From Hyaloscypha bicolor E (taxonomy: Eukaryota; Ascomycota; Leotiomycetes; Helotiales; Hyaloscyphaceae), in the NCBI RefSeq assembly GCF_002865645.1, contig NW_020194684.1, positions 5,681,952 through 5,745,951 of the forward strand: DNA of 64,000 nt. Direction: 5' to 3'. The position numbers and the translations under genes were made by a program. Position 1 is the stretch's first letter; every line of letters starts with the position of its first letter. This document shows positions 50,129 to 60,785 of the stretch, in pieces. A model generated the notes under the pieces. The model was not told where the DNA came from. It worked only from the letters and a program-made list of their open reading frames with translations, and did not search any database.

Positions 50129-52221
50129 TGTGGGATCGTGGAACAGTGAGTGATCGTCTCGTTCTTGGACTGTGGAAGGAGGGGTAATTCGGGCTTCGAG
50201 AGAGTCATGTGTGTGCTTGCTTGCAAGGGCCTCGGTGTTTGTCTCGTGCAAGCCCGCCTCGTCAGTTTGTTGTTGTTTCCCACTCCATTTTCCCAGAGTT
50301 TCCGGTATTTTCAGAGGTTCAGGAGCCCATCTGCAGGGCCACGTAGATTCCGAGTGCGGAAGTAGGTTCTATTGATACGTTAGAGATCTGAGTGAGCTGT
50401 TAGGGTCCACACCGCCGTGTTGCGGCAGCCACTACTGCACAATGCACGACAACGGCCATGTCTGGTCAGAGCAGCACGGCCTTGCTCGGGAAGGAAGAAT
50501 TTATTTGGGAAATATCGCGGCCCGTACCAGTTCTATGCGCGCTGCACCTTCATCCCTCCTCCAAATGCGCGATTGCACCCATGCCCTCGCAATGAACTTC
50601 AGCCTTATCCGCGTATCCTCCTCATCCCACCCAATCGTCCAAGGCTGGGTCGTAACGGACCCATAATCGCTCCTTGGGCGATCTGCGCAGGACAATAAAC
50701 CCTCGACGGCTGCCATTATGGATGTGGGAGCTCTTGTGATCGCGGAGAGGTGTCAGACTCATCGAGACTATGTGCTCAATGCCGGGATAGGAAGAAGGAG
50801 GTCTTTCGAGGGCCTCTGGCGTGCGTTGGAATAATGGATATGATGATATCCAAGAGAATGGTGTTGAACAGGAGTAAAGTAAGTGCAATGGATGTGGTCA
50901 CACGGCGGATCTTTTCGCTTTCGCAGACAAGGGAGGGTATTATCGTTTCGTTTCTTGGTTGGTTGGCTGTCACAGGGAGAACTGAGACACCGGCCCAGGA
51001 ATTTGCTTGTGTATCACCCTGACTTGCCCTTATCGACGAGCCTGTCCGTGCCTCAATCCGATACACGAATACAATTTTGGATACACGCGTAGGAATTTTG
51101 CAGGAGGTGGACAGATGCTCTGAGAGAGCGGTCGGGCGTGTCACTTCATATTTTATTTATCTGAGCGGTGCTGCCAGTGCGAGCGCCTGCTGCTCGGATT
51201 TGGCGCTCTGCAGAAAAACAAAGACACCACTTTCGACGGGAATGCGCCGGCCCGCTGCCCAGCCATTTTGCAGACTCGCTGGGCTGATCCAGAAGATCGC
51301 GGCCTATTTGCTCGTAACCTCCTGGTCCCATAATTTTTTCTCTGATGCCAGGCTTCACCGCAACTCTGTCGTCAAAAAGGAGTGAAAACAACATCGAATC
51401 GCGCGAGACAATTGGATTCAAATCGATTGTGCATAAGGAACACATCTCGCCATTGCTGCCATTCGCTACCACGCCCCATCGGGCGTGCAACAGTGTGCCA
51501 CCCAGCCCCCTTGAGGGAGGTGACGCGCCGTGCGACGGGCGTCTTGATTCGATGTACAATTAGGTTGCATGACAGCCGAAGTGGCCAATTATTAACACTG
51601 TCATCCTATTGCTCACACTTGCAGGTGTCCTCATCGACTTGTCCTGGGTAAAATCTTAGCTGAGGACACGGAGGAGCTTTTGGGGTCAGGCTGATCTTTT
51701 TCCAATCTCCTTTTCAACAGACCGCTCTTCCGGAGGCGTCGTATGAGAAGAGATTCTTCCGATTGATACTGTTATCACTTTACCCCTTTTGTATATCAAC
51801 CCGGATTATTACACACTTCCGTCTTTCTGTCAGCGGCTTTCCCCCTTTCCTGTTTCCGGGTCATCACGTGAGCAATTCTAGAGTGCAATACCGAGTTCTC
51901 AAGGCGCGAAACAGCACGCACGAGAGGATGTCATCCTCCAACGCTTCCCCACTTTATCCAGATAAATCTTCAATAGCAAGAAAGTGATGTGGTAATAGTG
52001 ATAGATGGAGGGGCAAACGGCAGTCGTCAAAGGCAGTAGCAACTTGTGACATCAGTATCAAGTCCCCACTGTGGGGTGGTCTCCTAGCTCTGGTCGATGC
52101 AACAGAAAAAACTTCATCATAGATTTGTGATGTAGCTTACAAATGCAATTTTTCCTATTATATCTGCTCAGTTGAATTCAATTGGAATTCCGCGCGCTCA
52201 TCCAGTTCCATCTATTTCAAT
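50129..52221. other. divergent intergenic region, giant gene / enoyl reductase
   Basis: About 2.1 kb. It should hold both promoters. Several open frames between 50400 and 51600 (up to 137 codons) lack ATG starts, splice continuity or recognisable domains. One minus-strand frame at 50776-51144 has a hydrophobic stretch, but no complete model could be made. Confidence 0.45.
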
Positions 52222-53439
52222 ATGTCCAAGAATCACGCAGTCATTGTCCAGAAAGCCGGTGAGTCTCAAGTCCAAGAGACCTCCATTCCCAAGCTTCGAG
52301 ATGACTATATTCTTGTCAAAACCAAATGTGTTGCTTTGAACCCAACAGACTGGAAGCATCTCGACTTTCTGACCGGTAAAGGAGTTCTACTAGGTAAGCT
52401 TATTACCATACTGAATTACTGTCATTTATATATGAAAGCTCAAGAGCCTGGGAGCAGCACGGGAGCCTGCAGGCGCATTTGTCTAAGGAGCCCGGCTCTT
52501 CCGGCTCCCGAGGTCTCTCTTGCAATTCAGGAATTATCAATGCTAATTCGAGGATTAGGTTGCGACTACGCCGGCGTCGTCGAAGAAGTCGGAAGCAAAG
52601 TCTCCAAGCCTTTCAAGAGAGGAGACCGCGTCAGTGGATTCTGCCACGGCGGAAACGTACTAAACCACGAAGACGGAGCATTCGCAGAATACATCACCGC
52701 AAAAGGAGATGTCCAAATCAAGATCCCAGACAACATGAGCTTCGAAGAAGCCGCCACTCTCGGCGTAGGAGTAACAACCTGCGGCCAGGGCCTCTACCAA
52801 TCTCTGCAACTCCCCTTGCCCACCAAACCCGCAACGCAGAAGACTTACGTCTTGATCTACGGCGGCAGCACCGCAACAGGTACTCTGGCCATCCAATACG
52901 CGAAGCTCTCCGGTTTGACGGTAGTGACAACCTGCTCTTCTCGGAATTTCGACTACGTGAAGAGCCTCGGAGCAGATGCAGCATTCGACTACAACTCCCC
53001 TTCCTGCTCAAAGGACATCCAAGCCTGGTCCAATGACTCCATCCACCACGCCCTCGACTGCATCTCGGAAGGCAACTCGCCGGCAATCACCATCCCGGCC
53101 ATGTCCACTTCAGGTGGCATCTACTCTACACTTCTCCCAGTTCCTGAATCCGATATCCGGAAAATAAATCCAAACGTTGAGCTCAAGCATACACTGGCAT
53201 ACACAGTAGTTGGCGAGTTTTTTAAGTTTGGGCCGAAGGAGTTCCCTGCGATGCCGCAGGATTTCGAGTTCGGGAAGATGTTCTGGGAGATGAGTAGGGA
53301 GCTGTTCGAGCAAGGGAAGCTGAAAGTTCATAAGATTAGCTTGGATAAGTATGGGAAGGGATTTGAGGGCGTGTTGAAGGGTATGAATGCTATGCGGAAG
53401 GGTGAGGTTAGTGGGGAGAAGTTGGCTGTCACTGTGTAG
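52222..53439 (+). CDS. MDR-family zinc-type alcohol dehydrogenase / trans-enoyl reductase-like protein
   Basis: Two exons (52222-52393, 52559-53439) give 350 residues; the 165-nt intron is a multiple of three without a stop. Seen: the N-terminal GroES-like domain (KCVALNPTDWKHLDF, GCDYAGVVEEVG, FKRGDRVSGFCHGG) and a DGAFAEYITAKGDVQIKIP segment. The Rossmann part follows with YVLIYGGSTATGTLAIQYAKLSG (nucleotide-binding GGSTATG), SSRNFDYVKSLGADAAFDYN and a C-terminal LDKYGKGFEGVLKGMNAMRKGEVSGEKL. This pattern matches fungal trans-enoyl reductases such as the LovC/ToxD-like group, which lack zinc ligands. No PKS is adjacent, so a stand-alone NADPH reductase is the neutral call. The convergent neighbour is crzA. 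Confidence 0.9.
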   Translation: MSKNHAVIVQKAGESQVQETSIPKLRDDYILVKTKCVALNPTDWKHLDFLTGKGVLLGKLITILNYCHLYMKAQEPGSSTGACRRICLRSPALPAPEVSLAIQELSMLIRGLGCDYAGVVEEVGSKVSKPFKRGDRVSGFCHGGNVLNHEDGAFAEYITAKGDVQIKIPDNMSFEEAATLGVGVTTCGQGLYQSLQLPLPTKPATQKTYVLIYGGSTATGTLAIQYAKLSGLTVVTTCSSRNFDYVKSLGADAAFDYNSPSCSKDIQAWSNDSIHHALDCISEGNSPAITIPAMSTSGGIYSTLLPVPESDIRKINPNVELKHTLAYTVVGEFFKFGPKEFPAMPQDFEFGKMFWEMSRELFEQGKLKVHKISLDKYGKGFEGVLKGMNAMRKGEVSGEKLAVTV

Positions 53440-53698
53440 TAATGTACCAGAGCGAGTAGGACGAAGTGGCGAAGATTCAGATCGTAACGGTTCATTGCTA
53501 TAGTAGTCTAGTACAAAAAACACAGACAAGCCCAAAAACATCAAAACCAGACATAAAATGTGCCGCTCAATGCAACCATGAGTCAAGCAGAGTGTGGTAT
53601 CTAATTGCGCCCAGAATGACCCAAGATGAAGTCCAATTCTACACATGAAGAGATTCGTTAGACGTAAACAGCCGCACCAAAGATTGTTTTAATGCTCG

Positions 53699-55982
53699 TT
53701 ATCGTCCGCCAATGTCACTCGAGTAGCCGTTATATGCATCATGCATCTGTTGTGGCTGTCCGTACCCTTGTGGTCCGGGACCACTTGAGAGGTAGCCATC
53801 ATCATTGCCTTCGTCGTAATATTCCGATCCGCTCGCATCAAAGCTGCTTCTTCCACTTGGATCGTCCTCTAGACCGACATCTCCTTGTGGCAATTCTGAC
53901 CAGCTCAATGTTGCAAGAGCAGGATACTGAGCCAGCAATGCTGCAGGAAGTGTGTAATTCCCACTTGCATCCATCGGGAAGCCGTTTGCGTCAACAGTAA
54001 TTGGTTGAGGTGCTTGCATATTGTGCATGTTTTGCATCCGTTGCTCATTCCACAACCGTTGTCGTTCGATGGCTTCTTCATCGAGAAGAGGTTTAATGCA
54101 AATGCGTCCGGCCTCAGAACGGAAATGGCGGCCGAGTGCATCAGCTCGAGCAAAACGGCGGCCACAGCCCCATTGGCCACCTTGTTTAAGTTCTCCTTTG
54201 CAAACAAACTTCTTCTCGCCCGAATGGAGACCCTCGTGACGTTTCCGGTCGTGTTGACGGGCAAATGCCTTGCCGCATACTGTGCATACAAACGGGCGCT
54301 CATCAGTGTGAGTACGCAGATGAGAGCGCAGGTTGTAAGCACGCGTAAAACGTTTCGGGCAGAGTGTGCATTGGAAGGTAGCAGGGTGTTTCTGCACACG
54401 TTTTCGGTCACCACTTTCAGAAGTTGCGGCTTGGTAGTCAGGATCAGCGAGACCAAGAATGTAGTCTCGATTTGGAAGCGGCGAAGCCGAGTGGCGACGT
54501 TGTTGTCTGTTAGGAGAGCTTGCCCCTGATCGATCATGTGGAGATAAGGAGCGGGCGGGAGAAGGCGATCTGCCTACAAGCTCAGACCCCAAACCAGGAG
54601 ACATGCTTGAGGGGGTGTGGGGTCGTGAAGCATTGGATCCACTGTTATAGGGATCTGAGACAGCTCGCCGGCGAGGAACACCACGGCCTGGTAAAGTCAG
54701 TGAGTAGGTCATGCAATATGAGATCCCAACGGGTTTACACACCTCTTTCAGGAGGAGTCAAAGCATCTGAATCAAAGGCTGAAGGTTTCGGAGGTTCAAA
54801 ACTGCTCTGTCTTGAGTTTGGCGCAAAGTCAACATTTATTACTGGTGGGACCATCTGCTGGGCTTGTCCCATATCCATCTGGTTGAAAGAATCCTGGTTT
54901 GAAGCACCATAAATGTTCTGCTGAGCGCCAAAACCGTTGTCTACATTAAGCATGAAATTCGGCTGCTGCACACTTGGCAGTTGTTGAGGGCCGAGTCTCG
55001 GCGAGATGGCTGGACTATGTGCAGGGCTCAGGCCTCGTCGTGGACTTGCTGAATGTTGAATCTGCGCATCAGAGAGAGAAAACGATCCGATACCAAGAAC
55101 TTCGTTATAGAGGCTGGAATCCTGGGGATGCTGCATTGGAGAATGCTGGTGTTCTATTGATTCAAAAGCATCATGGTGCCCCAGGTTTGGAGAATGAGCA
55201 GCGGAAGAAACTGATACATCAGAGTACTCGGATGGCGTTCTTCGGTGGCCCTGGAACTGTGGAGGCATCATACCCCATTCCACTTGGTTTTGCCCTTGAG
55301 GGTAAGCAGCGCTCTCTGGACCTAAGGAAGCATTCCGCGAATGGTTTGGGGGAGATTGAAACTGGCCCTGGTTGAAATTTGGGGAATTGTGTGATGATGC
55401 AGGGGAGCGGGAGTCTGGCTGTAGGAGACTCGGTGGAGTCGGTGTGTGATTCTGAGGAGAATTCATGTCGAGCTGAGAAGGCTGAACCGCCTGATTGTTG
55501 GTTTGTGCCGGAAGCTCGTTCATAAAGAACGAAGGATCGTATTGGTTGTTCTGATCGCCGGGCGTTGAAAATAAGGGGAAATCACCCTGATTAAAGTTTG
55601 TAGTCAGGTTCGGATCGAGGAGCTCTTGTGTAAAGCTCCTCTGCGGTAGATCGTAGGGTGACGATTGTTCTTGCTTAATATTGAATTGCGGATTGAAGTT
55701 CTGGCTCGGTGCGTAAGTCGAGTCGTTGAGACCGCCCTGTGAGAATGTCCGTCCTTGTTGATTTACAAATTCGGTATTCTCGTTGAATGATGGAAGACCG
55801 TTGCTGGGATTGAAGTTGTTATTTAGAAATTGGTTGTTGTTGTTGCTGCCTTGGCTGTCAAGACCGAGTCCAAGTCCGATCGAATTGGATTCCGCTTGAA
55901 AATGGGGCGACGGGGAATGGCTCTGATTTAAGTGAGGCTGTTGATGCCCCGCAGAGGGAGATCTCCCCCGTTGTTGGTCCAT
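53699..55982 (-). CDS. crzA: calcineurin-responsive C2H2 zinc-finger factor Crz1/CrzA
   Basis: Two exons (55982-54743, 54687-53699) give 742 residues. CrzA is dephosphorylated by calcineurin on calcium influx and moves to the nucleus to activate stress genes. Seen: a long Asn/Gln/Ser/Pro-rich N-terminal region with many SP sites. A calcineurin-docking candidate PVINVD (PxIxIT-like) lies at 54828-54845. Serine-rich SRR-type repeats and the zinc-finger core follow: [38 protein letters not shown] and [19 protein letters not shown], then the family-specific [11 protein letters not shown]. The C-terminal region is Gly/Tyr/Asp-rich. The start at 55982 ([10 protein letters not shown]) fits the family. 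Very confident on the name because the third, irregular finger is diagnostic. Confidence 0.96.
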
Positions 55983-57518
55983 GGCCACGGCGTTGCTGTT
56001 CTTAGAACACGTCAGGTTGAATTTCTCTGAAGCGGTGGCAGTCAGCCTCACGGGCAGCGTGGCTGAGCCTCGGGGCTATGCGAAAATGCGACAGTGCACA
56101 CGGCTGGCCGACCACTCAGAATCGCAGAGCAATATCGGTATGAAATTCGAACAACCTTTTTCTGGTGGGTGCGGGACAATGTGAAACTATCGCGGTCGAA
56201 TGCTGGTTGCCTGGATGTTCCTGACGTCGAAGTATGTACCTCGCCAGCTCGGGAACTTCCTCAAGCAGACCACAGCCCTCGAATCGGTAAAGCACGTTTG
56301 ATGCGGCGCGGAACCGACTGTCGCAATGTCGTAATTGATCCCGCAGATTCAGATTATTCGTTCAAGGGGTTGTCTTGTGCGTGGTGTTCGTCGAAGTCAG
56401 TGAAGTGTATGGAGGTAAGCGCCCGAAGGTTGGTGTTGGTGGATCGATCAACAGCAAGTGTCGACGACGATGCGCAATTAATAATACGTCGTAGGTAAGG
56501 GCTCAGTATGGATATGCGCTGGCACTCGATCTGCAGAGGAGTTTAGATGTCAGCAACGATGGATAAGTAGTGGGGGGCTTCAAGACATTGATGGCGGTAT
56601 GATCGCATGAAGGGGAAGCTTCAGCGCAAGGGCATGAGCGTACCGAGTAGATCTGCTGGACGTGGGGAACGAGTGCTGCTTCCGCACAAGGGATTAAAAG
56701 GCGTTCTGGGCAGAATGCGAATGTGTGAGGTGATGCGCCGGGGAGAGTGACTCGTGAGGATGTCTCTTGTGATGCCTTATCGAGCGAGTTTAGGGGAATA
56801 TCAACCTCCCCAGTCGCTTGCGTCGGGCGTTCTCCCCAAGCGCGAGGCGTGAATGCACGTGCATGAGCTCACACCTGTAATTTTACATGTCGGAATTGGA
56901 GTCCAGCAAGAGGGACCAACAGAAATTCAGGAGCCTATCAGATCTTCCAATGCCGATGCCGACGTTTCTGCAGCTTATTTTAGGGCTTGGTCATCGTTGA
57001 ATTTACGACGGTGCTCTCTCAATCACTAGTTGTCCGAGGTGGCTTGGATCGTCCATCCTATGAAAGGAAAGTCCCAAACTCGCGGACTCAGGGCTGAGCT
57101 TATCCTCTGGTATAATTGGCACACTTGCCCAAAACTTGTCTTCCGATTGGCGTGAGTTCCAGGAATGCTTACTCAGAAGTATGTGATCATTCAATCAAAC
57201 ATACTTCTTTTTCCAGCAATGATGAGGTCCACTTTCAATGCTTCAGGTACCAGTAACAGAAGGCTGAAACCGCCACGATATTGAAGGTCCCAGCAAACAC
57301 TATTCGGGGAAGCTTCAATTTGGAAACTGTTGTTCCAAAAGACATCAATCAGGATTATCTATTTTTTCCGGTTACAAACGGTCTTTTCGTTGGTGTTTAA
57401 TATCACCATTTAAGCTTTTATTAAATGAAAATTACCAGGGCCAAGGTACACTCGTTCCTTGACCTTGCAAGACAAAACTTTGTCACTTCAAACAGTCTGG
57501 AGCAGCCTGCCCTTTCCT
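55983..57518. other. divergent intergenic region, crzA / HAD phosphatase
   Basis: About 1.5 kb. It should hold the long crzA leader and promoter and the HAD promoter. The plus-strand frame at 56094-56498 (134 codons) has no recognisable domain. Nothing else is seen. Confidence 0.45.
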
Positions 57519-58505
57519 ATGTTCAAACCTGTCAATCCCGCCGAGCCTCCTCCTTGTCTCCGAATGTCCAGATTCTCGGCCCGAGTACTTCAACGGCAAA
57601 TTACCACTCCGATGTCTTCCCAGCGAAGAGCTTTCGTCCTGGATTTCGATGGAACAATAACAACTAAGGACACAATCTCCACACTTCTCAACTTCGCTCT
57701 TTCAACCCAAGCTTCTAACAAGAAAGATCTGACGGCGGCTCGGGATGAAATCGTTGCGAAGTACGGCAAGGACTACTCGAAGCACGTGAAAGACTACTGT
57801 CCCGTGAAAGAAGAAAGGAAGACCCTAGCAAGAGAAATCGAGTACTATCGATGTCTCCATGATGTGGAAACCCGGAGCTTTGAGCGGGTGAGTAACTCTG
57901 GATTGTTCAGGGGCATTTCAAGCAGTGAGTGGGAAGTATTTGGAAGCCACGCGGTAAAGACAGGGGAAGTGATTATCAGGGGCGGATTTGGTGATTTTGT
58001 TGAGAGAGTCAATATGTCCGGAGGGATATGGGGTGTGGTCTCAGTGAATTTCTCAAGCCATTTCATCCGTGGAGTTCTGGCAAGCGCCGGCGTGGACGCC
58101 TCCGAGGTAGAAGTCATTGCCAACCATCCAGATGAAAATGGTATCCTTTTGGGACCTGAGACTCGCGAAAATCGGTCGGTTATGGCAACTTCAGATGACA
58201 AGTTGGCTTCGATGAAGGCCATGTTGAATTCATGGAGAAGTAAAACGGGAGGAAATTTCTCGAAAGTAGTTTACGTAGGCGATTCTGGGACTGATGTCGA
58301 GTGTTTGACTGCAGAAGGAACGACTGGGATTGTCATAGCTGAAGACAGAGACAGCAACCTGATGGAAACGCTGGATCGGGTGGGAGTGGACGTCGAGCAT
58401 GTTGATGTATACCGAGAAGGACAAGAGTCAAGAGTCTACTGGGCTCGAGACTTCAGAGAGATACTTGAGAATTCTTTCCTCGTGTCACAGCAAATATCAA
58501 AATAG
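57519..58505 (+). CDS. HAD-superfamily phosphatase (phosphoserine-phosphatase-like)
   Basis: A single exon of 328 residues from the ATG at 57519, or 297 from the in-frame ATG at 57612. HAD enzymes remove phosphate through an aspartyl intermediate. Seen: motif I FVLDFDGTITTKDT just after the 57612 start and a cap domain through YYRCLHDVETRSFERV. Motif II lies around VVSVNFSSHFIRGVL, and the motif III/IV region ends with KVVYVGDSGTDVECL, containing the acidic pair. The extension between the two starts (MFKPVNP... SRFSARVLQRQITT) is Arg-rich and acidic-poor, so it could be a mitochondrial presequence. Substrate unknown. Its stop lies 33 bp from that of the convergent M20 gene. Confidence 0.85.
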   Translation: MFKPVNPAEPPPCLRMSRFSARVLQRQITTPMSSQRRAFVLDFDGTITTKDTISTLLNFALSTQASNKKDLTAARDEIVAKYGKDYSKHVKDYCPVKEERKTLAREIEYYRCLHDVETRSFERVSNSGLFRGISSSEWEVFGSHAVKTGEVIIRGGFGDFVERVNMSGGIWGVVSVNFSSHFIRGVLASAGVDASEVEVIANHPDENGILLGPETRENRSVMATSDDKLASMKAMLNSWRSKTGGNFSKVVYVGDSGTDVECLTAEGTTGIVIAEDRDSNLMETLDRVGVDVEHVDVYREGQESRVYWARDFREILENSFLVSQQISK

Positions 58506-58538
58506 ACAGGTCTAAAGCGTCTATTAATTTCTCTCAAT

Positions 58539-59867
58539 CTACTTCAACGAGTGCTCAATCAGGGATTTATACCCCTTCACAGCAGTTTCCAGGTCTGAAA
58601 TTGTAAGATGTTCATGGTCACTGTGCGCCATAAGTATGGTTCCAGGTCCATATAAGTACCTTTTGTGGTCTCCCTTGAGGTTAGGGATGTCAGTACCATA
58701 ATTTACTATGATGGTCTCAAATCCTGATCACTGTCAGTCAAATCCAACCACCAATTGTCATCCTTCTTACCTGGAACATCACTGTCAATATATATCGGGC
58801 CATAGCCCGGAACAAACTGAACATCAAGCTCTTGCCCAGCTTTTTGAATAGCATCCAAAAGTACCTTCTCAACAACAGCCGGTTCCCCATCAGCAATCCT
58901 TATTGACACGGCGGCCCTCGCTTCCTCCGCGATAACATTCGGCGCCACGCCGCCCTCAATCGTCCCAAAATTCAACGTCGTATTCCCATATTTCTCACTC
59001 CACGGCAGGTTCGCCTTCAACAACTCATTCAACGCCGGCACAATCATCGCAATAGCATTCCTGCCCAGTTCTGGATACCCACTGTGCCCCGCCTTCCCCT
59101 TCGCCGTGATAATAATCCCAGAAATCCCTTTATGCCCACTAGCAAGCTTCAGCTCAGTCGGCTCCCCAAAGATAACCGTCTCCCATTTCAGGCTGAGATC
59201 ATTAGCCTAGGAAACGGGGGAGTCAGCAATTGCTCTACTAGGATTGTTTCGGGAGAGGACATTGCCTTCGGAGTATCTCGTGAAAGGGTCGAAAATGGGA
59301 AAGGGTTTCTCCCCCAACACCTACCTTCTTCATCCCATCCCCACCCGTCTCCTCCCCAACCACAAACAGCAAGCCCACATCTCCCTCCCCAAGCTTACCC
59401 TTCTTCCTTAACTCCTCAACCGCAATAATCTGCGCAGCGACACTGCCCTTCGCATCCACCGTCCCCCTTCCCCAGATCTCCTCCCCCTTCCTCTCGTACT
59501 CCCAAAATGGGGGCACGGTATCGATATGGCTCGAAACAAGCACCTTTGTCTTCCTCTCTTTCCCAATATAAGCCAATATGTTCTGTCTTGGACCTCGGCC
59601 GTCGAGCCCGGGCCCTACGTCTTGTGTCTCGACGGTGAGGTTTTGGAGGGAGAGGTAGTCGATGAGGTATTGTGCGACATCGTGTTCGTGTCCGGTGATG
59701 GACTCGATTTTGGCGAGGGCTTTGTGGAGGGCGAGGAGCTTGGAGCTTGAGCTTGAGCTTGCGAGTGCGGGGTCGTCGTCCCCGTGGAGAGGTTGCTGTT
59801 GGTCAATAGATGTGGCAGATGCTAAATGAGATAGGAAAAGTAAGAGGAGGAGCTTGAGAAGCTTCAT
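58539..59867 (-). CDS. secreted or vacuolar M20-family metallopeptidase (acetylornithine deacetylase-like)
   Basis: Three exons (59867-59325, 59206-58771, 58723-58539) give 387 residues. M20 enzymes use two zinc ions to hydrolyse amide bonds of small peptides or acyl amino acids. Seen: a signal peptide KLLKLLLLLFLSHLASA, zinc ligands in VSSHIDTVPPF and GRGTVDAKGS, and the catalytic glutamate pair in VVGEETGGDGM. FGEPTELKLASGHKG and KAGHSGYPELGRNAI start the lid domain, and the final zinc histidine is in MAHSDHEHLTI. The signal peptide argues against arginine biosynthesis and for a secreted or vacuolar peptidase. The start at 59867 is the only ATG giving the signal peptide. Confidence 0.9.
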
Positions 59868-60785
59868 GTTGAACAATTGAGGTCAATTTGAAAGATGTGA
59901 GAGAAGGAGAGAAACTGGAGGCTCGCGAGATTTGACCGCAAGGCACGATCGTCGCGTCGATTAATCTACGTTTGGCCCGACTGAACAGAGATCGGAAAGT
60001 GGGATGAAAATCAAATCATGGTGTGTCCCAGACGTCTCGGATTTTTGAGACATTCGGTGGCAGTGTCGTATCTTAGTTTTATGAGGTTAGGTTGTACAAT
60101 GCAATTGATTTTGGGAAGTTCAGAAGGGTCCTTATCAACATCTTAAGTAGCTTCAATGTGATACCCCATTGGTCTTGTCTGTCACAGCCGTGACATCATA
60201 CAGTAAGCGAAATTTGGCACAAAGCGTCAATAAATGCGAGTGAAGACTCGTAGGGAGTTACAAACCTTGTCCATATATCTCGAGGGAACATCTGGAGTCG
60301 AAACTTGTGAAATGCCCTACCTGCCTGACGTGGGACATTGAAAATAAGTTCCGCTTTTTTAATCCATTATGAAAACAGCGACCAGGAGCACCCCGAAGAG
60401 TGAGATGCCGTTATATCTTCATTGTCTGGTCTCCCAGTTTTGATATTTCTTTTCTGAACCATAGGGCAGCAAGCAACTCGGTTCTCACAATCTCTGTGTC
60501 AGCCGACGCTGTTAAACCTTCATGTTCCTATTCGCATAATTTTCGAGACAGATTGTACCAATCGTAATGGGACAACTTCTCAGGTGATGGAACCACAGTC
60601 TGGTTCGAGGACTGCATGAAAGTCCTGGAGCCACTTTGCAATAAGCCTGTAGAACATCCAAGTTCTCATTCCTCTATTTCCGGTTCCACTCTCCACCCCT
60701 TCCTTGACTTGTTTTCCGACTACTTCTCAGGTCATTGTCGGGATCGCCCTCCCTAATGCGGAAGTACATTGCTTTCAGTAGCTTC
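59868..60785. other. intergenic region between M20 gene and CDC43
   Basis: About 900 bp holding the M20 promoter and the 3' flank of CDC43, both on the minus strand. No gene-like signal is seen. Confidence 0.45.

Noticed and set aside
50776..51144. minus-strand frame with a hydrophobic segment as a small membrane protein
   Set aside because: No ATG in a good position and no splice partner that would give a complete protein; it probably lies in promoter DNA.
52222..55982. PKS-associated trans-enoyl reductase cluster
   Set aside because: The reductase matches the PKS partner group, but no synthase or other pathway enzyme lies within the window.
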